A DNA stretch of 37,466 nucleotides from a virus. A program made the position numbers and the translations under genes. Positions 31,189 through 37,466 of the stretch are shown here, one piece after another. The notes beneath the pieces were generated by a model, which worked only from the letters and a program-made list of their open reading frames with translations, was not told the origin of the DNA and did not search any database. Numbering within the stretch: the stretch's first letter is position 1; each line of letters begins with the position of its first letter. Location: positions 1 to 37,466 of IMG/VR virus record IMGVR_UViG_3300030406_004894. One strand, written 5' to 3'.

Positions 31189-31875
31189 ATGGTTACTGTA
31201 GCATGTGTATTTTGGGGTGACAAGTTTTCTGAGGATTACGTTTATAATCTGAAGTCTATGGTAGAACGTAACACAACTGTAGAGCATCAGTTTGTGTGCC
31301 TGACTGACCGTAAAAAAATGGATGGTATTAGAACTGTTTCACTTATTCCCGGATATGATGGCTGGTGGAATAAACTACAACTTTTCAATACAGACCATAG
31401 ACTAGGAAGCAGAGTTGTTTATCTTGATCTTGATACCCTTATCGTAAGCAATATTGATTGGTTGCTGAAGTATGACGGCATTTTCATGGGGATTGAAGAC
31501 CTTGGTTCTGTAAATGAACATCAACCATACCTTAGAAATAGATTACAATCTGCTGTAATGGCTTGGGACTATAACTTTAATGCTGATGTTTGGCGCAGAT
31601 TTGCTAATAATCCACAAGTAATGCAACAGTTTAGAGGCGATGGTGAATATCTCAATACTGCTATTTCTAGCATGTCTAGAGATTTTATCCAGAAAAGATT
31701 TCCCGGTAAACTAAAATCATACAAGTACCAAGTATATCCAGATAACCTTACAGAGAAACTTTCTATTGTATGCTTTCATGGTAGACCTAGTATTGTACAA
31801 GCAATTAACAATACTGTAAAAACTCCATTTGGTATTTACAAACCTCAGAAATGGGTAAAAGATAATTGGAAGTAG
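31189..31875 (+). CDS. Glycosyltransferase, GT-A fold (DxD)
   Basis: A 228-residue protein. DxD at 80-82 (VVYLDLDTLIV), preceded by GWWNKLQLF, and ending in a CFHGRPSIVQAI motif typical of GT-A transferases found in phages and bacterial glycan clusters. It starts one base after the previous stop. It is the third GT-A enzyme of the cluster. Specificity unknown. Confidence 0.85.
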   Translation: MVTVACVFWGDKFSEDYVYNLKSMVERNTTVEHQFVCLTDRKKMDGIRTVSLIPGYDGWWNKLQLFNTDHRLGSRVVYLDLDTLIVSNIDWLLKYDGIFMGIEDLGSVNEHQPYLRNRLQSAVMAWDYNFNADVWRRFANNPQVMQQFRGDGEYLNTAISSMSRDFIQKRFPGKLKSYKYQVYPDNLTEKLSIVCFHGRPSIVQAINNTVKTPFGIYKPQKWVKDNWK

Positions 31876-31928
31876 TAAAGTGACTAGATACTCTTTAGTT
31901 GATTGGTTATCAGGAGTTAAAAAGAATA

Positions 31929-32525
31929 ATGGCTAGAGTAGTTCATATTATTGGTAATGGTGATAATGCTGTTCATTACAAACCTGCAAAGGGTTTGAAG
32001 ATCACATGCAATCTGCCCCCATTTGAAGTACCCAATGTGTATGTTTCTTGTATGGTTGATTTCAAGATGATGAAAGCAATCACAGAAGGTAGTGTTATAA
32101 ATCCTTATCCGTGGGTTCTTGGAGTAAGACCTAAGAAGTGGATGGAGATGCGACAAAGCTTCTATATGAAATACTCCCCACAAGTAAAAGAATTCTATGA
32201 GGTTTTGCCTAAATATGCAAAGAACTATACTGATTTCAATTGTGGTCACTTTGCAACTCACTATGCAGCAAACAAATTAAAGGCGGACGAAATTCACATC
32301 TATGGTTTTGATTCTATTATGGATTTTGATATTCGGTCCAAAACCGATTTCTATCTTCCATCTGATCGGGGAGCCACTAATACCGAAAGATTGACCCGTG
32401 TATGGCGCCCAATCTTCCAAGGGATTTTTAAAGAGTTTAGTGGTACGCAATTTGTTATCCATCATAAACATGATAACGTTCCATTTAAAAAACCAGATAA
32501 TTTAGATATTAAGGTTCACAAATGA
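31929..32525 (+). CDS. Conserved phage protein with GNGDN-type Rossmann motif
   Basis: A 198-residue protein. The N-terminus VVHIIGNGDNAVHY is a nucleotide-binding-like loop. FNCGHFATHYAANKLKADEI, then IYGFDSIM and later SDRGATNTERL are motifs I know from glycan clusters of marine phages, resembling MptE/DUF115-like or sialyltransferase-like folds. I take ATG 31929, with AGGAG 12 nt upstream, although a TTG at 31899 is open in frame. The last codons overlap the radical SAM gene by 4 nt. Confidence 0.65.
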   Translation: MARVVHIIGNGDNAVHYKPAKGLKITCNLPPFEVPNVYVSCMVDFKMMKAITEGSVINPYPWVLGVRPKKWMEMRQSFYMKYSPQVKEFYEVLPKYAKNYTDFNCGHFATHYAANKLKADEIHIYGFDSIMDFDIRSKTDFYLPSDRGATNTERLTRVWRPIFQGIFKEFSGTQFVIHHKHDNVPFKKPDNLDIKVHK

Positions 32526-34219
32526 TTGCCAATCCAAGGGTATTACTTGTATACCCTAACATTCCATTAATGTTCTCTCCACCTATTTCTATGGCAATTC
32601 TTACATCTATTTGTAAGGAAATGAATGCCCCTGTAGATTTATTTGAAACAACAGCTTATACAGACCAATTTCAAAGTCGGAGAATTGCAACAAAAAAGTC
32701 TGGTCACCAAGGTAGAGCAGAATTAGATGCAAATGATTGGATTGATATCAAACCATCCAAACAAGCTGTTCCTGACTTTATTGCTAAAGTAGAAGAATTT
32801 AAACCAGACCTTATCTTAGTTTCTTGTGTAGAAGATTCTTTTAGTGTTGGTATTGATCTATTAGAATCTATCCGGGATAAAAATATCCCTAATATCATGG
32901 GTGGTGTATTCACTACATTTGCTCCTGAAGAAGTCCTAAAGTATGATGTTGTAAATCAACTTTGTCATCAAGAAGGCGAGCAAGTTGTTAGAGATGCTAT
33001 TACATGCTTGCGTGAAGGCAATCCTCTTCATGACATTAGAGGCACTACCTATAGATTTGATGATCATGCACAAAAGAACCTTCCTGCTGATCTAGTAGAT
33101 ATTAATGAAGTTACGCCAGACTTTGAATTTTTTGATAAGAAAAGGTTTGGACGTTTTCAGGGTGGACGTTGGTTCAACTTTTCTATGCAGATGGAAACAT
33201 ATCGTGGTTGCCCCTATTCTTGCACATACTGCAACTCTCCCGGCCAAAGAGCATTCTCTAAAGATGCTGGAACTGGCAACTTTATGAGAAGAAAGTCTGC
33301 TGATGTTATTAAAGCAGAGTTTGAAACTTTCTTTGAACGGCACCAAGTAGATCATGTAAACTTTGTTGATGACTCATTCCTAGCAAGACCAATGAAAGAA
33401 TTGGAGGCGTTTGCAAAAGTTTGGAGTGAACACAAAACTCCTTTCTGGTGCAACACTCGCATTGAAAACTGCACTCCTGAAATCATGCAGATGATGAAAG
33501 AGTGTGGTATGTACAGAATTACATTTGGTCTTGAGTCTGGTAACGAAGAATATAGAAGAGACTTCCTGAAAAGAAATGTTACTAATGAAAAGTATCTACA
33601 GCATATTGACTATGTGAATAAGTCTAATGTTCCATACTCTATCAATGTTATTATTGGTATGCCCTATGAGACAAAAGAAATGGCACTAGACTCTGCTAGA
33701 TTTTCTAGAGAGTGTGGTGGACATGATTCCTTTACTGTGTCGGCATGGTCACCTTATCACGGTACTGAGTTAAGAGATATTGCAGTTGAAGCTGGTTTTA
33801 TGAAAGCTGATCTAACATGGACACTTGAGCAAAAACTTGGTAAAGGTGATGGCAGTAATGATGGATTTAGAACACCATTAATTAAAATGCCAAAACCTTA
33901 TCTACAGCCAGAAGAAATTTCTGATTTAGTTCAGTTATTTCCACTTTATGCTTATTACCCTGATGAAATGTGGCCTGAGATTGATGCCAAAGAAAATATT
34001 GATAAACTGTTAGAAATTCGTAATAAAGAATACTACGGTGCAGAATATCAGGAAGGTGGTCAAGAAAAGATTGACAGACTGCAAAAAGCATGGCAAGATA
34101 GAAGTAATAAGGTCAAGAAATTTACTCCAAAGCAAACTGCTGAATGGGTAAAGGCATGGTCTATTGGTTGTGCTAATCATGATCCTAGTATTGAAGATCA
34201 TTTTGGAGTTGTCGCTTGA
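32522..34219 (+). CDS. B12-binding-type radical SAM enzyme (tandem copy 1)
   Basis: A 565-residue protein. Residues 1-170 form a cobalamin-binding-like Rossmann domain (PRVLLVYPNIPLMF, DLILVSCVEDSF, NIMGGVFTTF, CHQEGEQVVRDA); the canonical D-x-H-x-x-G is absent. The radical SAM core has Cys230-x3-Cys234-x2-Cys237 (RGCPYSCTYC), then NFVDDSF and ITFGLESGNEEYR. The C-terminus ends in WSIGCANHD. The family methylates or rearranges unreactive carbons. Strongly similar, motif by motif, to the next gene. It overlaps the upstream gene by 4 nt. Confidence 0.9.
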   Translation: MIANPRVLLVYPNIPLMFSPPISMAILTSICKEMNAPVDLFETTAYTDQFQSRRIATKKSGHQGRAELDANDWIDIKPSKQAVPDFIAKVEEFKPDLILVSCVEDSFSVGIDLLESIRDKNIPNIMGGVFTTFAPEEVLKYDVVNQLCHQEGEQVVRDAITCLREGNPLHDIRGTTYRFDDHAQKNLPADLVDINEVTPDFEFFDKKRFGRFQGGRWFNFSMQMETYRGCPYSCTYCNSPGQRAFSKDAGTGNFMRRKSADVIKAEFETFFERHQVDHVNFVDDSFLARPMKELEAFAKVWSEHKTPFWCNTRIENCTPEIMQMMKECGMYRITFGLESGNEEYRRDFLKRNVTNEKYLQHIDYVNKSNVPYSINVIIGMPYETKEMALDSARFSRECGGHDSFTVSAWSPYHGTELRDIAVEAGFMKADLTWTLEQKLGKGDGSNDGFRTPLIKMPKPYLQPEEISDLVQLFPLYAYYPDEMWPEIDAKENIDKLLEIRNKEYYGAEYQEGGQEKIDRLQKAWQDRSNKVKKFTPKQTAEWVKAWSIGCANHDPSIEDHFGVVA

Positions 34220-35841
34220 AGGTTCTAATCCTTTATCCAAATTTGCCTATGATGTTTACCCCTGCACTTAGTGTGGGGTTATTCACTGCTATCTGCAAAG
34301 AAGAAGATGTTGAAGTAGATATTTTTGAAACAACATATCATTCTGATCAGTTTAAAAATAGACATGTTACTTTGACTAGTGTTGGTGCAAATCAAACATC
34401 TGATGCGGAAGAGTTTTTTGAAATTCGTGACCCTGACAATCTAATAAGTGATTTTCAACTTAAAGTCAAAGAATATAATCCAGATTTAATTTTAATGTCT
34501 GTAGCAGAAGATACTTACAAACTTGGTATTGAACTGCTAGAATCTATTCGTGAAAAGAATATTCCTAATATAGTTGGCGGTGTGTTTGCTAGAGAAGCAA
34601 GAGATATGCTGTTGCAACATGATGTGGTTAATCAAGTATGTCATCATGAGGGTGAATATGTTGTCAGAGATGCTATCCATGCATGGAAGAGAAATGAGTC
34701 TTTAGAAAATATCAAAGGAACTACTTACAGGTACAAAGATCATGCGCACACAAATGTAGAGCAAGAACTTTGTAACATTGCGGCTATCACCCCGGACTTC
34801 TCTTTGTTTGATGATTCTCGCTGGGCAAGACCTATGGGTGGTAGAGTATTCCAGAGAGTTGTGCCAATGGAGACTTACAGGGGTTGTCCATACAATTGTA
34901 CATACTGCAACTCACCATCACAACGTGCTTTCTCCAAAGAAAATAATCAAGGCAATTTCATGCGTCGTAAAGATGCTAGAGTGATTGAAAAAGAAATTGT
35001 CGCAATTATTGAAAAGCATGATCCTGAAATGATTATGTTTATGGATGATTCTTTCTTGGCTAGACCAAAAAAAGAGATTGAAGAGTTTTCAAAGGTTTGG
35101 TCAAAATACAAAATTCCATTCTGGATGAATACTCGTATTGAAAATTGTACACCAGAAACAATGTCCATGATGAAAGAGGCTGGATGTTATCGCATGTCAT
35201 TTGGTCTTGAGTCTGGCAATGAGAAGTTCCGCAAAGATATTCTGAGCAGAAATGTAACAAACGAAACATACTTAAAGCATATGGAGTATATCAATGAATC
35301 TGATATTCCATATAACTTCAATATCATACTTGGCATGCCATATGAAACGCCAGCAATGGTAGAAGAGACTGCTCGGTTTACCAGAGAATGTCGTGGTTGG
35401 GATGCACTAACTATTGCATCTTTTGTTCCATATCGTGGTACTGGTCTTAGAAACCTTGCTGTCAATGCTGGATTTCTAGACCCAAATTATGTTTCTAGGG
35501 GTGGGTTCCTTACAGAATGGGTGCTGAATATGCCAAAACCATATATTCAACACGACGAAGTTTTTGATTATCTCAAAATCTTTACCTTACTTTCTTTCTT
35601 TCCTGATGAGAGATGGCCTGAGATTAAAGCATCTCTGAAAAATAAAAGTCAATATGATAATCTTATGAAAGAATATAAGTCTCTACAATGGTCTGAGTAT
35701 CAAGAAGGTGGAAAGACCCGTATTGCAAGACTGAATAAAAAAGTAAAACAAAAATACAAAGAACCATTTGGCATTAAAGCATGGTCTAAAGGATGTGCTA
35801 ATCATGATGAAAGTTCATCTTTGATGTTTTCAGTGGCTTGA
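34216..35841 (+). CDS. B12-binding-type radical SAM enzyme (tandem copy 2)
   Basis: A 541-residue paralogue of the preceding protein, with the same domain order. The core has Cys224-x3-Cys228-x2-Cys231 (RGCPYNCTYC), NSPSQRAFSKE, GNFMRRK, MSFGLESGNE and WSKGCANHD near the end. TTG at 34216 is the likely start. It gives the beta strand KVLILYPN that copy 1 also has, GGAG lies 8 nt upstream, and TTGA overlaps the stop of copy 1. The duplication looks recent in gene order but old in sequence. Its TGA stop is inside a TTGACA box. Confidence 0.9.
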   Translation: MKVLILYPNLPMMFTPALSVGLFTAICKEEDVEVDIFETTYHSDQFKNRHVTLTSVGANQTSDAEEFFEIRDPDNLISDFQLKVKEYNPDLILMSVAEDTYKLGIELLESIREKNIPNIVGGVFAREARDMLLQHDVVNQVCHHEGEYVVRDAIHAWKRNESLENIKGTTYRYKDHAHTNVEQELCNIAAITPDFSLFDDSRWARPMGGRVFQRVVPMETYRGCPYNCTYCNSPSQRAFSKENNQGNFMRRKDARVIEKEIVAIIEKHDPEMIMFMDDSFLARPKKEIEEFSKVWSKYKIPFWMNTRIENCTPETMSMMKEAGCYRMSFGLESGNEKFRKDILSRNVTNETYLKHMEYINESDIPYNFNIILGMPYETPAMVEETARFTRECRGWDALTIASFVPYRGTGLRNLAVNAGFLDPNYVSRGGFLTEWVLNMPKPYIQHDEVFDYLKIFTLLSFFPDERWPEIKASLKNKSQYDNLMKEYKSLQWSEYQEGGKTRIARLNKKVKQKYKEPFGIKAWSKGCANHDESSSLMFSVA

Positions 35842-35871
35842 CAAGATTAAAATAGTGTGGTAGTCTATAAT
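35838..35871 (+). promoter_or_regulatory. Possible promoter before AT-hook gene
   Basis: TTGACA (35838-35843) overlaps the upstream stop. TATAAT (35866-35871) is 22 nt away, too far for a standard pair. With a 17-nt spacer the -10 would be TAGTCT, a poor match. So the promoter is uncertain. Confidence 0.35.
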
Positions 35872-35892
35872 GGTTTCTAAAAGGAGATTGTT

Positions 35893-36204
35893 ATGCCACG
35901 AGGCCGTCCAAAGGGTTCTAAGAACAAACCCAAGAATGTAGTCAAGACACCTGAAGTAGAAGTTGATAACTACTTCTCACGAATTGCAGAAATTGGTGAT
36001 AAACCTATTATTTCAAACTGGAATGCCAAGAAGGGTGAGTATACCTCACGCATGTATGGCAGCCTTAATGATATCATTCGGGTTATTGAACCTGATGGAG
36101 TTATCTCTTTACAGGGTAACAATATCATTCAATCTGTAGACAAAAAGAATGTCCGCACTCTGACTGATGGTCGGAAGTTTGATGGTATGGGTTGGCCAGT
36201 TTAG
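35893..36204 (+). CDS. Small AT-hook-like DNA-binding protein
   Basis: A 103-residue protein beginning MPRGRPKGSKNKPKN, where RGRPKGSKNK is an AT-hook-like motif for the minor groove of AT-rich DNA. The rest is a small beta-rich domain (GEYTSRMYGSLNDIIRVI, then DGVISLQGN). AAAAGGAG precedes the ATG. Possible nucleoid or regulatory protein of the phage; no proof. Confidence 0.7.
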   Translation: MPRGRPKGSKNKPKNVVKTPEVEVDNYFSRIAEIGDKPIISNWNAKKGEYTSRMYGSLNDIIRVIEPDGVISLQGNNIIQSVDKKNVRTLTDGRKFDGMGWPV

Positions 36205-36213
36205 ATAAAATCC

Positions 36214-36233
36214 GAAACGATAGTTGAAAAAAA
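36214..36233 (+). repeat. 20-bp direct repeat upstream of a promoter, copy 2
   Basis: Identical to 15269-15288. It lies upstream of a terminator hairpin and of the promoter at 36248, 14 nt from the -35 box. Confidence 0.8.
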
Positions 36234-36240
36234 ATTAAAA

Positions 36241-36268
36241 AAGGGGCTTGCAATTGCGGCCCCTTTTT
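36241..36268 (+). terminator. Rho-independent terminator with an embedded -35 box
   Basis: AAGGGGC (36241-36247) pairs with GCCCCTT (36259-36265), 11-nt loop TTGCAATTGCG, followed by TTT. It should end the AT-hook transcript. The loop holds the -35 hexamer of the next promoter. Confidence 0.8.
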
Positions 36269-36276
36269 ACTATATT
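36248..36276 (+). promoter_or_regulatory. Sigma70-type promoter (TATATT cassette, copy 3) inside a terminator
   Basis: TTGCAA (36248-36253), 17-nt spacer ending in TAC, TATATT (36271-36276). The -35 is in the terminator loop and the spacer includes the 3' stem and T run. It drives the gene at 36308. Confidence 0.65.
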
Positions 36277-36290
36277 AAGTATGTAAGAGA
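36269..36290 (+). repeat. 22-bp direct repeat at a promoter -10 region, copy 2
   Basis: Identical to 10368-10389 over the -10 box and the predicted start site. Confidence 0.85.
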
Positions 36291-36307
36291 GAGAAAGAGA
36301 GTTTGAC

Positions 36308-36478
36308 ATGACCAATCTTGAAAATGCATACGTTGCTGCTTTCAACGAAGCAATCCAGATGTTGGAAATGATGGAAGACCTTGAGATTCGGTCTGCTCTG
36401 AAGCAAAGTGCATGGGACAACGGCATTGAAGAAGTGCAGTCCTATGTAGAGTGGGCAGAGAAAATTCTGTTCGCATAG
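36308..36478 (+). CDS. 56-residue unknown protein
   Basis: Starts MTNLENAYVAAFNEAIQMLE and continues MMEDLEIRSALKQSAWDNGI, ending VEWAEKILFA. It is helical and acidic. I believe close relatives occur in marine phages, without function. The promoter at 36248 lies just upstream; GAGAGAAAGAGAG could serve as a ribosome site. Confidence 0.65.
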   Translation: MTNLENAYVAAFNEAIQMLEMMEDLEIRSALKQSAWDNGIEEVQSYVEWAEKILFA

Positions 36479-36501
36479 TAACTAAAGAAAGGAATTGCCA
36501 G

Positions 36502-36963
36502 ATGGCTACCCGTGCTAATATCATGATCACCTCGGACTGGAAAAACTTTGCTACGGCATACTGTCATTGGGATGGTGGTCTTTGGTATGTCGGTAAAGTA
36601 CTTAATGAGCATTACAATGACACTGACACCATTCTTGACCTTGTAGCTCTCGGTGACATGTCCAGTCTGAAAGAGACTGTAGAAGAGACTGCCACTGATG
36701 AAGGTAATGTTTACAAAGAGTCTGGTGGTAAAGTTGAGATGAAAACTGAAGAGAATGTTTTTATCCCTAGTTGTGGTGAAGAATATCTCTATGTTTGGGA
36801 TGCTAATCAAGAGATTTGGTTTGTAGGAACCTATTACACTAGCACTCCTAATTTTCGGCTTCTGGAGCAAGCACTCAAATCGTTCTCAAATGGTTTTGAT
36901 GAGAAGGGTATCTTCGGTGAAGACTATACGGGCGAAGTCTTTTACGAGGCTGAGGCTGCATAA
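36502..36963 (+). CDS. Conserved phage/plasmid protein with HWDGG motif
   Basis: A 153-residue protein. MATRANIMITSDW and TAYCHWDGGLWYVGKVLNEH are motifs of a small family seen in phages and plasmids (ATR..I....HWDG....G..L..HY), function unknown. LVALGDMSSL follows. AAAGGAA is 7-8 nt before ATG 36502; a start at 36451 would overlap the upstream gene without a ribosome site. Transcription probably continues from the promoter at 36248. Confidence 0.75.
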   Translation: MATRANIMITSDWKNFATAYCHWDGGLWYVGKVLNEHYNDTDTILDLVALGDMSSLKETVEETATDEGNVYKESGGKVEMKTEENVFIPSCGEEYLYVWDANQEIWFVGTYYTSTPNFRLLEQALKSFSNGFDEKGIFGEDYTGEVFYEAEAA

Positions 36964-36972
36964 AAAAAGTTG

Positions 36973-37001
36973 TTGACTTTTGGTTTTAAACCAAGTATAA
37001 T
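36973..37001 (+). promoter_or_regulatory. Strong sigma70 promoter for the DUF932 gene
   Basis: TTGACT (36973-36978), 17-nt spacer, TATAAT (36996-37001). AAAGGAAAA and the ATG at 37031 follow. Confidence 0.85.
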
Positions 37002-37030
37002 GCAAGAGTATCTTAAGAAAGGAAAACAAG

Positions 37031-37466
37031 ATGTCTCACGAAATTGAAATGGTAAACGGTGTTGCTCAGATGGCTTATGCGGGTGACACACCTTGGCATG
37101 GTCTTGGCACTCAGGTCTCTGATGACATTACCACAGATGGCATGATGGAAGCTGCTGGTCTTGACTGGTCTGTGACCAAGCAGCCTATGTACTACATGGA
37201 TGATCTTGGTGAGATGGGCGAGGTTCCCGGCAAGTCTGCCTTGGTTCGTTCTTCTGACAACAAAGTCATGGACATTGTAGGTTCTGACTGGAATCCTGTC
37301 CAGAACGCAGAAGCATTTGACTTCTTCCGTGAATTCGTTGATGCTGGTGACATGAAAATGCACACCGCTGGTTCCCTCAAGGATGGTAAGATGGTCTGGG
37401 CATTGGCAAAAGTCAATGACGGTTTCACCATCAAGACTGATCAGGGTGAAGACTCTGTAGAGTCCT
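37031..37466 (+). CDS. DUF932 phage/plasmid-like protein (3' partial)
   Basis: The first 145 residues of a DUF932 protein: MSHEIEMVNGVAQMAYAGDT, PWHGLGTQV, then a VGSDWNPVQNAEAFDFFREF segment and GSLKDGKMVWALAKV. The W-H-G-L-G and Y-x-x-x-Q/N-x-x-E-A-F layout are typical. DUF932 proteins occur widely in phages and plasmids, with unclear function in DNA metabolism. The frame is open to the right edge. AAAGGAAAA and a near-consensus promoter make it a probably strongly expressed early gene. Confidence 0.85.
   Translation, partial: MSHEIEMVNGVAQMAYAGDTPWHGLGTQVSDDITTDGMMEAAGLDWSVTKQPMYYMDDLGEMGEVPGKSALVRSSDNKVMDIVGSDWNPVQNAEAFDFFREFVDAGDMKMHTAGSLKDGKMVWALAKVNDGFTIKTDQGEDSVES

Overview
This window looks like part of the genome of a large, lytic, marine tailed phage, probably T4-like. 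It is AT-rich, and every convincing gene is on the + strand. Genes are packed head to tail with ATGA, TAATG and TTGA overlaps. PhoH, a ClpP-like protease, a RecB/Cas4-type nuclease, a monomeric B12-dependent ribonucleotide reductase, four tRNAs with encoded CCA ends and many tiny unknown genes all fit that picture. Seven well-formed sigma70-type promoters, all with 17-nt spacers, suggest use of the host RNA polymerase. No photosystem gene or other cyanophage marker is visible. The gene-transfer-agent-type holin and the DUF1289-like protein point to a proteobacterial, perhaps alphaproteobacterial, host; this is inference.

Layout. (1) 1-5288: the end of a structural/assembly region (several conserved marine-phage proteins of unknown function, a zeta-toxin-like kinase, an acidic protein with a calcium-loop motif), a coiled-coil membrane protein and a three-TM holin. 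(2) 5296-9353: a 2OG-oxygenase-like protein, class II ribonucleotide reductase (nrdJ), a mini zinc ribbon with a terminator, a SegE-like GIY-YIG protein and small genes. (3) 9350-15891: a regulatory and tRNA region with tRNA-Leu, tRNA-Arg, tRNA-Pro and tRNA-Thr. Interspersed are small proteins, a second oxygenase, a HAD phosphatase, two envelope proteins, a radical SAM protein and a candidate folded RNA of about 170 nt. (4) 15915-19865: guaC (GMP reductase), heme oxygenase, a PcyX-like ferredoxin-dependent bilin reductase, a third oxygenase, a small protein and phoH. (5) 19850-23558: a pair of possibly related unknown proteins around a cupin, the RecB/Cas4-like nuclease, a Zn-binding protein and a ClpP-like protease. 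(6) 23565-35841: a long glycan/modification cluster with four glycosyltransferases, an RmlB-like dehydratase, a methyltransferase, two related glycan-type proteins, a fourth oxygenase, a SPASM-type radical SAM enzyme and two tandem paralogous B12-type radical SAM enzymes. (7) 35838-37466: small genes with their own promoters (AT-hook protein, unknown proteins, a DUF932 protein cut by the right edge).

The most exciting system is the heme oxygenase plus bilin reductase pair (17017-18238). Together they would turn heme into biliverdin and then a phycobilin. The bilin reductase keeps the catalytic His/Asp pair of PcyA but has Asp where PcyA has Glu, which is the signature of PcyX, the phycoerythrobilin-making enzyme known from oceanic viral metagenomes. 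Finding it in a phage that does not look like a cyanophage raises the question of what a bilin does in its host. Second are the folded RNA between two tRNA genes, the tRNA/ORF junctions with 3-nt and 5-nt leaders, and a family of repeated promoter cassettes.
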